Below are positions 9,654 through 18,275 of a stretch of DNA of 64,000 bases, one piece after another; position 1 is the first letter of the stretch; every line of letters starts with the position of its first letter. A model generated the notes under the pieces. It saw only the letters and a list, made by a program, of their open reading frames with translations, ran no database searches and was not told the origin of the DNA. The stretch comes from Massilia polaris. GTDB taxonomy: Bacteria; Pseudomonadota; Gammaproteobacteria; Burkholderiales; Burkholderiaceae_D. The stretch lies in NCBI RefSeq assembly GCF_012927275.1, contig NZ_JABBGG010000006.1, positions 186,001 to 250,000 of the forward strand, written 5' to 3'. The translations under genes were made by a program, and so were the position numbers.

Positions 9654-9853
9654 CGGGCTTTTCCAGGTTTTGAAAGGTGCTGAACTATACCCAGATTCGT
9701 GGCAAAAGTGAAAGCCGCGGCATGCCGTGGCAAGGCCGCGCACGATTGGATGGGGCGTACCGACCGTTCAGATCTTCCATGCTAAGGTGACAAAAACGTG
9801 CCTGCAGTGCGGCGCGGTTTCAATTTTCAGTCACTTGCAACGAGGAGTGCATC

Positions 9854-10033
9854 ATGACCCAGAATAAATCGGACACCCAGAACAAGCAATCGGCCCATGA
9901 GTCGGAAGCGGATGCAGCGACGAAGCAGGCCGGCGTCACCGACAAGAGCAGCCATGACCACATGAGCCGCGAAAAGGCCGGCAAGAACGAAGGCGCCGGC
10001 GGCGGCGCCAAGCAGAAGCACAACCACAAGTAG
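9854..10033 (+). CDS. Small hydrophilic protein, 59 aa
   Basis: Begins MTQNKSDTQNKQSAHESEAD and ends GGGAKQKHNHK. Very rich in Lys, Gln, Asn, Ser, His and Gly, with almost no hydrophobic residues, so intrinsically disordered and resembling small stress-associated proteins. GAGGAG lies seven bases before the ATG, a good ribosome-binding site. It is convergent with the SRAP gene, which ends one base later. No known family recognised. Confidence 0.6.
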   Translation: MTQNKSDTQNKQSAHESEADAATKQAGVTDKSSHDHMSREKAGKNEGAGGGAKQKHNHK

Positions 10034-10717
10034 TCACAAGGGCAGGTCGAGCTGGGCCGCCCGGTGCGGCCCCTCGCTGGCCGACCGCCCAAGCTCGCGG
10101 CTGACCGCATGCCATTCGAACTCATCCGGACCAAGCGCCACCGAGCGCACCAGTCGCTCGGCCGCATCGGCCGACAGGACGGGGTCGAGCCACAGCCTGG
10201 CGTCCGCGGCCGACAGCACCACCGGGCGGCGGTCGTGCACATCGACCATGCCGCCTTCGGCGTCCGCGGTGACGATCACGAAGCCGGTCTCGCAGGCATT
10301 TTCGCGGCACGGCCCGGTAGCGGCGATCGCCGCCAGGAACAGCGGCGCGCGCGACTTCAGGTGGATATGCCAGGGCTGTTTGTTGCCCTTTTCGCCGGTC
10401 CACTCGTACCAGCCGTCGGCAGGGATGATGGCGCGGCCGGTGCGCACCAGCGGCGACCAGTAGCGGTTCGCAATTTTCTCGATGCGCGCGTTGATCGCGA
10501 TCGGCACCTTGCCGACCGCCCACGAGGCGCGGTAGCCCCAGAACCAGTCGTCGATGACGAGCTGGTCGTCGACGATGCGCATCAAGGGACGGTAAGTGCC
10601 CGGCGACGCGTTATCGCTGGGCGCCGCCTGGCTGGCCGCGAACGGGTTCGATTGCGGCCATTGCATGGCGGCGAGGTATTCACTGGCGCTGTGGCTTTGG
10701 TCGAGGCGTCCGCACAT
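10034..10717 (-). CDS. SRAP-domain protein (YedK/HMCES family)
   Basis: 227-aa SOS-response-associated peptidase-fold protein that forms a covalent crosslink to abasic sites in single-stranded DNA. The start is fixed by the invariant MCGR: Cys2 must be the N-terminal residue after Met removal, although the frame is open 76 codons further upstream. Conserved elements visible: INARIEK, ADGWYEW, PWHIH, and VDVHDRRPVVL with the catalytic-site His. This is the usual length. Upstream lies a divergent short gene for a proline-rich peptide. Confidence 0.93.
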   Translation of the reverse strand: MCGRLDQSHSASEYLAAMQWPQSNPFAASQAAPSDNASPGTYRPLMRIVDDQLVIDDWFWGYRASWAVGKVPIAINARIEKIANRYWSPLVRTGRAIIPADGWYEWTGEKGNKQPWHIHLKSRAPLFLAAIAATGPCRENACETGFVIVTADAEGGMVDVHDRRPVVLSAADARLWLDPVLSADAAERLVRSVALGPDEFEWHAVSRELGRSASEGPHRAAQLDLPL

Positions 10718-10875
10718 GCGGGATCCGTTTGCAAGAAGTCGGTAAGGCGAAACGATACCCGAAAACCGCGCGTGGGAAAACCGCGCGCGGTTTTCGGGAC
10801 AGACTCGATGTTGATTTTCGATAAGAACGTGGCTGCGCGCTTTGCTACGATTCTTCTTCCCTTGAAAGGCAGACC

Positions 10876-11031
10876 ATGAGCGAGACTTTCGCGCAGCATG
10901 CGCATTCGACACCCGATCCGGACGCCCCGCCGGAGCCGAAGCCAACCCCGGTGCCGGACGATGTCCCGGCGCCGACCAATGCGCCGGTCGAGGAGCCCAG
11001 GTTCCCCGAGCCGCCGATCAAGGCAGGCTGA
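10876..11031 (+). CDS. Proline/acidic small protein, 51 aa
   Basis: ATG preceded by GAAAGG with 6-nt spacing. The product (MSETFAQHAHSTPDPDAPPE... ending PEPPIKAG) is about one-third proline, with many Asp and Glu, so it should be disordered. No transmembrane segment. Function unknown. It belongs to a run of four very short genes (59, 51, 66 and 46 aa) between 9.8 and 11.6 kb. Confidence 0.5.
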   Translation: MSETFAQHAHSTPDPDAPPEPKPTPVPDDVPAPTNAPVEEPRFPEPPIKAG

Positions 11032-11044
11032 TACGGGAGCGCGT

Positions 11045-11245
11045 TCAGCCGCGCTGCTGCGCGGTGCCGCCGTCTTTCGGCGCGTCGGCATCGCCGCCCG
11101 GGCCTGAAGGCGGCAGCGGCGGGATCTGGCGGATCATTTCTTCGGTTTCGGCGTGGCCCGGCGATTTTTCACCGCTGCCGATATCGGCTTCCTCGGTCAT
11201 CGGGCGTGCGGCGGCGGGATCGGATGTTGGCGTGCTGGCGTTCAT
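11045..11245 (-). CDS. Small acidic protein, 66 aa
   Basis: Starts MNASTPTSDPAAARPMTEEA and ends DGGTAQQRG. GGAG sits five bases before the ATG. The product is acidic and Pro/Gly-rich, with no hydrophobic core. It converges on the 51-aa proline-rich gene, leaving 13 bp between stops. No family recognised; it might be spurious given the high GC, but the ribosome site and composition favour a real gene. Confidence 0.45.
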   Translation of the reverse strand: MNASTPTSDPAAARPMTEEADIGSGEKSPGHAETEEMIRQIPPLPPSGPGGDADAPKDGGTAQQRG

Positions 11246-11438
11246 GGGGACTCCGGTGCAAGTGTTGTATTTGAGTCCATCGTAGCAGCCGCGACCCGGG
11301 TCCGGCGCGCAGTAGGGCCGCGTGCAATTGTGTTGCTTCTGGGCTATAAATATTGTTATTTGTGTTCGGCGTCACACGGGAATTTCCCGGCCCATTTTTA
11401 TAATGAATCATCATTCATTCATAGTGCTGGGGGAGAAT

Positions 11439-11579
11439 ATGATGGGCAATTCCTTACACAACAAGATCTACCTCGGGCGCACCTCAGTGCTCGGATCGGC
11501 GCGCTGGCGCGCGGCGCTCGTGCTGGGCGCATTCTTCGGCGTCGGCTTCGCATGGCTGGCGCTGCGGGCCCTGCGCTAG
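11439..11579 (+). CDS. Small single-pass membrane protein, 46 aa
   Basis: Sequence MMGNSLHNKIYLGRTSVLGS, then a basic stretch and one hydrophobic helix (ALVLGAFFGVGFAWLALRAL). A strong GGGGGAG motif precedes two tandem ATGs at 11439 and 11442. The upstream frame to 11322 is open but has no good start signal. The AT-rich DNA just before it (11340-11430) is a plausible promoter region. Function unknown. Confidence 0.55.
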   Translation: MMGNSLHNKIYLGRTSVLGSARWRAALVLGAFFGVGFAWLALRALR

Positions 11580-11660
11580 CCGCCGGCGCCGTTTCGGCTT
11601 GCCGCGCACCCGCTGCGCGGTTACCATGTGGGCCGCCTGGCTTACTTGGATATTGCTGCA

Positions 11661-12026
11661 ATGAAGAATGAAAAACTGACCACCGACGAATACGACGCGC
11701 TCGACTTTATCCGCCGCGGCGCCTCGCATGACCGGGTCAATGCCTGCGTCGGGCGTAACGCCAAGCGCCTGTCGGGCATCAAGCTGATCAAGTATGAGCG
11801 CCACGGCGGCAAGGTGCAGCTGACCGAGAAGGGCGAGGAAGTGCTGTTCCTGCGCCGCTGCGTCGAGACCTTGCGCGCGCTGGCCGCCGATCCGGCCGCT
11901 GCCGTCGATGGCGATGTCCAGCTGTTTCTCGGCAAAAAATCGCACATCGCGCCGCGCGAAGAAGGCGGCTTCACGCTGACCGACAAGGGCCGCGAATCGC
12001 TGGCCGACATCGACGCCCAGGCTTGA
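11661..12026 (+). CDS. Hypothetical protein with winged-helix-like features, 121 aa
   Basis: MKNEKLTTDEYDALDFIRRG followed by an RVNACVGRNAKRLSGIKLIKY segment, LTEKGEEVLFLRR and a second LTDKGRESL motif. The repeated LT-K-G-E pattern resembles the wing of small winged-helix proteins, so DNA binding is possible but unproven. ATG 11661 chosen; an in-frame GTG at 11628 is the alternative, and neither has a strong ribosome site. The gene ends just before a strong terminator. Confidence 0.7.
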   Translation: MKNEKLTTDEYDALDFIRRGASHDRVNACVGRNAKRLSGIKLIKYERHGGKVQLTEKGEEVLFLRRCVETLRALAADPAAAVDGDVQLFLGKKSHIAPREEGGFTLTDKGRESLADIDAQA

Positions 12027-12056
12027 ACGCCTCGGCGGATAGAAAACCCCCCCGAC

Positions 12057-12110
12057 AAAAAAAGACGCCGGGACCTGCTCCTTGTCGGAGCCGGTCCCGG
12101 CGTCTTTCTT
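12057..12110. terminator. Strong bidirectional rho-independent terminator
   Basis: Perfect 12-bp stem GACGCCGGGACC (12064-12075) with GGTCCCGGCGTC (12093-12104), extended by AAA/TTT on the outside. The loop is itself folded (GCTCC 12077-12081 with GGAGC 12087-12091). A-tract on the left and T-rich tract on the right serve both strands. It sits between the convergent 121-aa and 69-aa genes. Confidence 0.9.
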
Positions 12111-12122
12111 CCTAAGCCGGTT

Positions 12123-12332
12123 TTAGTGCTTGCGCTTGACCGGGTAGGCCAGGGCGCGGATCGCTACCTCGGGCGGGACATTCATCGCCGACAGGAATTC
12201 TGCCGCCTTCTGAAGCCCCAGCGTCGGTATTGCCGCTATTGCCTGGTTCACTACGTCGCGGGTGCGAAAATCAGTACGGATATGCGCGCCGACTTCTTCA
12301 GCCACGCCGTTACTGTTCATCTCTGAGCTCAT
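12123..12332 (-). CDS. Hypothetical small protein, 69 aa
   Basis: Starts MSSEMNSNGVAEEVGAHIRT and contains an amphipathic helical stretch (VVNQAIAAIPTLGLQKAAEF) and a basic C-terminus (YPVKRKH). GGAA precedes the ATG by a few bases; a second Met at residue 5 is possible. It is flanked by the strong terminator, which supports it being a genuine transcription unit. No family recognised. Confidence 0.6.
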   Translation of the reverse strand: MSSEMNSNGVAEEVGAHIRTDFRTRDVVNQAIAAIPTLGLQKAAEFLSAMNVPPEVAIRALAYPVKRKH

Positions 12333-12461
12333 GTCGTTCCGTTTTGGTCTTGCTCGCGTTGCACTTCGGCGTCAGCCTCCGTGACATGGCGTGATTGTAC
12401 GCAAACGATGTCGATGTGACCACAATAATATTAACTAAATAAAGCGTTTTCCCCGTTTATT

Positions 12462-14147
12462 TTAGTTCGCTCCCGCCGTCAGCAGAATTTTGTCATCCGC
12501 CAGCTGATTGTGCTCGCGCAAAAGGAGTTCAAATTCCAGCGCGGGCAGCGGACGGCTGACGTAATAACCCTGCATTTCGTCGCAGCCGTGGCGGCGCAGG
12601 TAGTCGAGTTGTTCTTCGGTTTCGACCCCTTCGGCGATCACCGACAGCTTCAGGTTATGCGCCAGGTTGATGATCGACGCGACCAGCGCGGCGTCGCTGG
12701 CGTCGCGCGTGATGTTGGTGACGAACGAGCGGTCGATCTTCAGCACGTCGATCGGGAAGCGCGACAGGTAGGACAGGCTGGAGTAGCCGGTGCCGAAATC
12801 GTCGATCGACAGGTTGACGCCGATCGCCTTCATATTGTGCAGCAGTTCGACCGCCAAGGTCACGTCGCTCATGAACAGGCTTTCGGTCAGTTCGATTTCC
12901 AGGCAGTTGGCATCGAGCCCGCTTTCGTCCAGCACCGCGCTGATGTTGTCGAGCAGGTCAGGCGAGCCGAACTGGCGCGCCGACAGGTTCACGGCGACCC
13001 GCAGGTGGCCCATGCCGGCATCCTGCCAGGCGCGGTTCTGCAGGCAGGCGGTGCGCATCACCCAGGCGCCGATCGGGACGATCAGGCCGATGTCCTCGGC
13101 CACGCTGATGAAGCGCATCGGCGGCACCATGCCCAGCTCCGGGTGCTGCCAGCGGATCAGCGCCTCCATGCCGACGATCTTGCCGCTGGCCAGGTCGACC
13201 TGCGGCTGGTAGTGCAGCACGAATTCGTCGCGCTCGAGCGCCTTGCGCAGCGCGCTCTCGATGCGCACGCGCTCCTGCGCCTCGTCGTTCATGGCCGGCG
13301 TGTAGAACTGGAAGTTGTTGCGGCCGAGCTTCTTGGCGCTGTACATCGCGATGTCGGCGTGCTCGATCAGGCTGTCGGCCAGCGCGCCGGCGGTCGGGTA
13401 GACCGCCACGCCGATACTGCAGGTCACCGAATACTCCTTGGTGCCGAGCAGGACCGGCTGGGCCACGGAGTCCATCAATTGCTGCACCAGTTGCGGGCCG
13501 AGCCGCTGGCCGGGGTGCTGGCTCATGATGACGACGAACTCGTCGCCGGACAGGCGCGCCACGGTGTCGTCGTCGTGCAGCGCCGAGCGCAGGCGCGCGG
13601 CGATCGTCATCAGGAGCACGTCGCCAGCCTTGTGGCCCATGCTGTCGTTGACATACTTGAAGCGGTCGAGGTCGATCAGCAAGACCCACAGCGGCTCGCC
13701 GCTGCGTTCGGAGTCGCCGATCGCCACGCCCAGGCGGTCCTGCAGCAGGCTGCGGCTTGGCAGCCCGGTCAGGACGTCATGCTGGGCGATGTGGTGGATG
13801 CGCTGTTCGCTGACCGAGCGCGCGAGGGCGTCCTCGGCGATGCACTGGTTGGCGCGCGCGAGTTCGGCGCTGCGCAGGTCGAGCTGTTGCTGCAGGCGGT
13901 TGGCGCGCTGCGCCAGCACCCGGATCGTCGCGACGGCGCCGGCGGCAAGCGCGATCGCCACCCACAGCAGGATCAGCGAAACCTGGCCGGCGTCCGGCAA
14001 ACCGGCGGCGGCAAGCGGCGTCGCGGCGGTGGCGGCTTTGGCAGCGAAGGCCGGGACCGCTACGGCAGCGAACGAAAATGGCAGGCGGCGACGCAGCAAA
14101 TCCTGTTTCCTAAGGTGCGAAAGGGACGAGTCCGTCCGGGTTGTCAT
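12462..14147 (-). CDS. Membrane GGDEF-EAL protein (c-di-GMP turnover)
   Basis: 561-aa dual-domain cyclic-di-GMP enzyme. N-terminal signal/anchor region with one clear membrane helix (LILLWVAIALAAGAVATI), a short coiled coil, then GGDEF domain (DVLTGLPSR; RLSGDEFVVIM) and EAL domain (GMEALIRWQHPELG; ELTESL; DDFGTGYSSLSYL; IAEGVETEEQ). The SGDEF active site keeps Asp and Glu, so cyclase activity is possible. The inhibitory RxxD site is absent (HDDD instead). EAL catalytic motifs look intact, so phosphodiesterase activity is likely. An AT-rich, imperfect inverted repeat overlapping the stop (about 12434-12465) may terminate transcription. Confidence 0.92.
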   Translation of the reverse strand: MTTRTDSSLSHLRKQDLLRRRLPFSFAAVAVPAFAAKAATAATPLAAAGLPDAGQVSLILLWVAIALAAGAVATIRVLAQRANRLQQQLDLRSAELARANQCIAEDALARSVSEQRIHHIAQHDVLTGLPSRSLLQDRLGVAIGDSERSGEPLWVLLIDLDRFKYVNDSMGHKAGDVLLMTIAARLRSALHDDDTVARLSGDEFVVIMSQHPGQRLGPQLVQQLMDSVAQPVLLGTKEYSVTCSIGVAVYPTAGALADSLIEHADIAMYSAKKLGRNNFQFYTPAMNDEAQERVRIESALRKALERDEFVLHYQPQVDLASGKIVGMEALIRWQHPELGMVPPMRFISVAEDIGLIVPIGAWVMRTACLQNRAWQDAGMGHLRVAVNLSARQFGSPDLLDNISAVLDESGLDANCLEIELTESLFMSDVTLAVELLHNMKAIGVNLSIDDFGTGYSSLSYLSRFPIDVLKIDRSFVTNITRDASDAALVASIINLAHNLKLSVIAEGVETEEQLDYLRRHGCDEMQGYYVSRPLPALEFELLLREHNQLADDKILLTAGAN

Positions 14148-14210
14148 CAGCGTGCATCAGTGTGTCACAGAAACAGTGCTCATCGCAAACTTTATTGTTG
14201 GGCGATTACT

Positions 14211-14996
14211 TCAAATGTGCGCAAGGAAACGAACCACGGCGCGCGCCAGCAGGCGGTTCAGCCAGCCGGCGCCCAGCCCGTCCCGGCGCGCCACCAGGCG
14301 CTGGACGGTCAGCGCGCGCGGCGCCGCGCCGCCGAGTGGCGCCTTGACCGCAAACAGGATGCGGTTGTTGCCCGCGACCTTGTCGAAGCGGCACACGCGG
14401 TCGTCGAACATCAGGCGCAGCCGTTCGAACATGGCGCGGTAGTGCGGGTCGTAGCTGAACATATTGGCGGCCATCACGCCGCCGTCGCGCAGCGCGCGCC
14501 GGCAGTCGCCGTAGAAGCGCGCGCTGCCCAGCACCGGCGGCAGGCCGCCGGCGTCGAACCCGTCCACCACCAGCACGTCGACGGTGGCCGGCATGCAGGC
14601 CAGGTAGCTGGCGGCGTCGGCGTGCACCACCTCGAAGCGGGCGTCGTCGGCCGGCACGTGGAACTGTTCGCGCAGGGCGATCACGTCGGCACGCAGTTCG
14701 ACCACCGTGATGCGGGCCTGCGGGAAATGGCGGTAGCAGAACTTGGCCAGCGATCCGCCGCCCAGCCCGACCATCAGGATGTGGCGCGGGCGCGGCACGA
14801 ACAAGGCGAAGCACATGATCGCGCGGCAGTAGGCCAGCACCAGGGCGTCCGGATCGGACAGCCGCATCTCGCTTTGCACCTCGCCGGGGGCGAATTCGAG
14901 GGTGCGGCGGTCGCCGCGGGTAGCGACGATGGGCGTGGCGGCGTCGAGCGGATATTCCGGTGGCTGCATGGCAAAGGATACCTTGTTGATAAGCAT
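14211..14996 (-). CDS. Spermidine-synthase-like methyltransferase-fold protein
   Basis: Class I Rossmann-fold protein of the spermidine synthase/PABMT type. The SAM-like binding motif ILMVGLGGGSLAKF is followed by the acidic residue of VVELRADVI, then DARFEVVHADAASYL and LVVDGFDAGG, which replaces the usual catalytic-loop D-x-x-D region of true spermidine synthases. It is therefore probably not a polyamine synthase proper. ATG 14996 gives 261 aa; ATG 14969 (MQPPEYP) is equally possible and neither has a convincing ribosome site. The start lies 42 bp from the divergent 91-aa gene. Confidence 0.75.
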   Translation of the reverse strand: MLINKVSFAMQPPEYPLDAATPIVATRGDRRTLEFAPGEVQSEMRLSDPDALVLAYCRAIMCFALFVPRPRHILMVGLGGGSLAKFCYRHFPQARITVVELRADVIALREQFHVPADDARFEVVHADAASYLACMPATVDVLVVDGFDAGGLPPVLGSARFYGDCRRALRDGGVMAANMFSYDPHYRAMFERLRLMFDDRVCRFDKVAGNNRILFAVKAPLGGAAPRALTVQRLVARRDGLGAGWLNRLLARAVVRFLAHI

Positions 14997-15037
14997 TGGT
15001 TTCTGATAAGCTCTGCGGGCAGCCACTCGGAGACGCC

Positions 15038-15313
15038 ATGTTCTTAGATCATCCTACCATTACCGCGACCAACAGCATGACCGAACCGGACCGCATCGAG
15101 CGGCTGACGCGCGTGTACGGTTATGTCATGGCGCTGGCCGACGCCGGCGGGAATGCGGAATTTGTGGAGAAGTTCACCCAGCTGCATGACCACAAGGGCA
15201 CCCTGATCGTGTTCTGGAACCTGGCCCCGAGCGATGCCGAGCGCGATTACTTCGCCCAGGCCTGGGCCAGCAAGATCGGCGACGGCAGCACCAGCGTCGA
15301 ACACGAAATCTGA
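15038..15313 (+). CDS. Hypothetical protein, 91 aa
   Basis: MFLDHPTITATNSMTEPDRI..., ending STSVEHEI. CGGAGA lies about 5 bases before ATG 15038. Predominantly helical, acidic and soluble, with a FWNLAPSDAERDYFAQAW segment. It lies 15 bp upstream of the membrane GGDEF gene on the same strand, so the two are probably co-transcribed. Family not recognised. Confidence 0.65.
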   Translation: MFLDHPTITATNSMTEPDRIERLTRVYGYVMALADAGGNAEFVEKFTQLHDHKGTLIVFWNLAPSDAERDYFAQAWASKIGDGSTSVEHEI

Positions 15314-15328
15314 CCCAGGCCGGCGCCG

Positions 15329-16513
15329 ATGGACATCACCACGATGGTCTTCGTGCTCGCGCTGGGCAACCTGGCCCTGTGCGCGGCACTCTTCTTCTTC
15401 GAATTCGGCAGCCGCAAGGCGCCGTCGCTGTCGACCTGGGCGATCTCGCGCCAGTGCCAGGCAGCCGGCTGGCTGCTGCTGTACTTCCGCGGCAGCGGCG
15501 TCGCCCCCGACCTGGTGTCGATCCCGATCGGCTACGGCCTGCTGTTCGCCGGCGTCGCGCTGGAGGCGGGCAGCCTGTGGGAAGTGGCCGGCCGCCCGCG
15601 CTGGCGCCGCTATGTCTATCCGCTGCTGGGCGCATCGATCGCCGCCTTCCTGGCGTGCTACGCGATCGACCAGATCGGGCTGCGCGTGGTGGCCAGCTCG
15701 CTGATCCTGGGCGGCTTCTACCTGCTCGGCGCGGCCGCGCTGGCGCTGGGCTGGCGCAACGGCAGCATGCTGCGCCGCTTCCTGGTCGTCTCACTGGCGC
15801 TGCTGTCGCTGCTGGTGGCGGCGCGCGCCATCCTGGCGCTGACCATGCCGGGAGGCTGGGGCTGGATCAGCAATGCGCTGGTGCAGGCGCTGTCCTCGGG
15901 CGCGTTCGTGCTGCTGATGCTGCTGACGGCGTTCGGCTACCTGCTGCTGTCGCGCGAACAGCTGCAGCAGGAACTCGAGCGGCTCGAAATGACCGATCCG
16001 CTCACCGATGCGCCCAACCGGCGCGGCTTCTTCAACCTGCTGGCGCCATGGATGGCGCTGGCGCGCCGTCCCGGCCAGCCCACCGCGGTGGTGCTGCTCG
16101 ACCTCGATCAGTTCAAGCGCATCAACGACGGCTACGGCCATCCGGCCGGCGACGTGGTGCTGCGCACCATGGTCGATACCTGCAAGCGCCAGCTGCGCGA
16201 CAGCGACATCCTCGGCCGCATGGCCGGCGTCGAATTCGCGCTGCTGCTGCCGCGCACCGACCTGCTCGACGCGCTGCTGGTGTCCGAACGGATCCGCCGC
16301 GCGATCGAAGCCACGCCGGTCAAGACCGAGCGCGCGATAATCAAGATGACGGCCAGCTTCGGCGTCACCACCATCCGCCCCGAAGACACCACGGTCAGCC
16401 TGTTCCAGCGCGCCGACGAAGCGCTGCGCGCGGCCAAGCAGGGCGGCCGCAACAAGGTGGTGCAGGCCGTTACGCCGGTCGTGCCGGAAGCCTGGGTGCC
16501 GCCGGCGTCATAA
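15329..16513 (+). CDS. Membrane GGDEF-domain protein with degenerate active site
   Basis: 394 aa: about six or seven transmembrane helices in residues 1-205, then a GGDEF domain (TDPLTDAPNRRGF; DLDQFKRINDGYGHPAGD). The signature loop reads RMAGVEF (299-303 AGVEF) instead of GGDEF/GGEEF: the first Gly is Ala and the metal-binding Asp/Glu is Val. Cyclase activity is therefore doubtful. The allosteric RxxD motif is preserved at the correct distance (Arg290-Asp293), which suggests a c-di-GMP sensor rather than a producer. Similar membrane architecture is common in diguanylate cyclases of this order. Confidence 0.88.
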   Translation: MDITTMVFVLALGNLALCAALFFFEFGSRKAPSLSTWAISRQCQAAGWLLLYFRGSGVAPDLVSIPIGYGLLFAGVALEAGSLWEVAGRPRWRRYVYPLLGASIAAFLACYAIDQIGLRVVASSLILGGFYLLGAAALALGWRNGSMLRRFLVVSLALLSLLVAARAILALTMPGGWGWISNALVQALSSGAFVLLMLLTAFGYLLLSREQLQQELERLEMTDPLTDAPNRRGFFNLLAPWMALARRPGQPTAVVLLDLDQFKRINDGYGHPAGDVVLRTMVDTCKRQLRDSDILGRMAGVEFALLLPRTDLLDALLVSERIRRAIEATPVKTERAIIKMTASFGVTTIRPEDTTVSLFQRADEALRAAKQGGRNKVVQAVTPVVPEAWVPPAS

Positions 16514-16594
16514 GGGCGTCACATTGCCCGGCTATCGTGTTACGATTTTCACGGCCCGGTGCCCTTGATGACAATAAGCGAAACAGAGGCTCGC

Positions 16595-18061
16595 ATGTAT
16601 GCTGCCGTTGATTTGGGTTCCAACAGTTTTCGCCTGTCGATCGGCAGGCATGACGGCGAGACCATCCGCGTGCTCAAAAGCGTGCGCGAGCCGATCCGCC
16701 TTGCCGCGGGCCTCGATGCCAGCGGCGACCTGACCGAAGCGGCGAAGCAGGCGGCGCTTGCCTGCCTGGCCAATTTCCGCGTCGCGCTGGCGGCCTACCG
16801 CTTCGACGCGGTGCGCGTGGTGGCCACCTCCGCGATGCGCGTGGCGCGCAACGGCCAGGCGTTTTTACCCGAACTTGAACAGGCCATCGGCCACCCGATC
16901 GAGATCATCTCAGGCGAGGAAGAAGGGCGCCTGATCTATATGGGCGTGGCCAGTTCGCTGTCGGCGCCGAAGGAGCGGCGCCTGGTGGTCGACATCGGCG
17001 GCGGCTCCACGGAACTGATCCTCGGGCGCGGCCTCGACATCGAGCGGGTCGAATCGTTCAGCGTCGGCACCGTCAAACAGAGCCTGTCGTTCTTCGCCGG
17101 CGGGCGCATCGACGCGGTCTCGTTCGAGCACGCGATCCTGTCGGCGCGCAGCCACTTCGAGGACGCCGCGCCGCCTTACCATCCGCATAACTGGAGCCAG
17201 GCCTACGGCTCGTCGGGCACAGTCCGCACGATCGCCGACGTCATCGCAAAGAACGAACTGGGCGACGGCCGGCTGACGCCGGCCGGCCTGGACGCGCTTA
17301 AAAAACGTTTCATCGAATTCGGCGACGTGTCGCGCATCGACATGCCCGGCCTGCGCGCGGACCGCGCCGGCACCATCATCGGCGGGCTGGCGATCCTGAT
17401 CGCGCTGGTGGCGGAGCTGGGCATCGCCGAACTGGTGCCGGTCGAGGCGGGCCTGCGCATGGGCGTGATGTGGGACCTGTACCTGCGCTCGACGCAGCGC
17501 GACCGCCGCGACGAATCGGTGCGCATGCTGGCCACCCGTTTCCACGTCGACGAAGAGCGCGCGGCCCGCGTCGCGCAAGCGGCGGCGATGTTTTACACGC
17601 AGCTCAAGCCGGCCGATGACAGCCTCGCACGGCTGCTGTACTGGAGCGCGTGGATGCATGAAGTGGGCATGGTCGTGTCGCAGACCGGGGCCCACAAGCA
17701 CGCCGCCTATATGGTCGAAAACGCCGACCTGCCTGGCTTCACGGCGGGCGAGCAGAAAACCATGAGCCGCCTGATCCTGGCGCAGAAGGGCAACCTGCGC
17801 AAGCTGGGCGGCGCGCAGTCGGCGCCTGATTTCGCCAAGGCGGTGCTGGCGCTGCGCTTCGCCATCCTGCTGATGCACGCGCGGATCGAACTGGCGCCCG
17901 GCCAGCTGCGCCTGCGCATGAAGAACCGCATCGACATCGAGGCCAGCCGCGATTTGCTCGCGGAACATCCAACCATCAGTTACTGGATAGAGAAAGAGCA
18001 GGAGTGGTGGGACGAAGTCGGGATCGATCTCGCCGTCAAACCGGTCCAGGCCATTCAGTAA
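16595..18061 (+). CDS. ppx: Exopolyphosphatase (Ppx/GppA family)
   Basis: Ppx/GppA phosphatase, 488 aa, that hydrolyses polyphosphate processively (GppA-type pppGpp hydrolysis cannot be excluded). ASKHA-fold motifs are present: AAVDLGSNSFRL at the N-terminus, VVATSAMRVARN, SGEEEGRLIYMGV, VVDIGGGSTELILG, GSSGTVRTIADV. The C-terminal half is an HD-like helical domain (WSAWMHEVGMVVS; HAAYMVENADLPGF). ATG 16595 has AGAGG at 5-nt spacing; an in-frame ATG at 16568 is the alternative. It is not adjacent to ppk1, which lies 30 kb away in the same window with the Pho genes. Confidence 0.92.
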   Translation: MYAAVDLGSNSFRLSIGRHDGETIRVLKSVREPIRLAAGLDASGDLTEAAKQAALACLANFRVALAAYRFDAVRVVATSAMRVARNGQAFLPELEQAIGHPIEIISGEEEGRLIYMGVASSLSAPKERRLVVDIGGGSTELILGRGLDIERVESFSVGTVKQSLSFFAGGRIDAVSFEHAILSARSHFEDAAPPYHPHNWSQAYGSSGTVRTIADVIAKNELGDGRLTPAGLDALKKRFIEFGDVSRIDMPGLRADRAGTIIGGLAILIALVAELGIAELVPVEAGLRMGVMWDLYLRSTQRDRRDESVRMLATRFHVDEERAARVAQAAAMFYTQLKPADDSLARLLYWSAWMHEVGMVVSQTGAHKHAAYMVENADLPGFTAGEQKTMSRLILAQKGNLRKLGGAQSAPDFAKAVLALRFAILLMHARIELAPGQLRLRMKNRIDIEASRDLLAEHPTISYWIEKEQEWWDEVGIDLAVKPVQAIQ

Positions 18062-18275
18062 TACTGTTTCCGCGCGATTGTCTCGCACGGCCGACACTGC
18101 CTGTTTCAATTAATGATACAGGTCAAGTTTTCCTGTCCCGGACGCCCCGCACCAGCCAGTTTGGCGTATGTTGAACGAGTGAAATGCCCGTTCAGCGCGA
18201 CGGCGCCGCTCCGGCCTCTTCCGAAAACAAAATAAATCGTATATATTGTTTTAACTATTCAGCGATGGAGAACCA

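Noticed and set aside
12510-15047. 845-codon plus-strand open frame
   Set aside because: Antisense to the GGDEF-EAL and spermidine-synthase-like genes, both of which carry intact motifs; no recognisable product.
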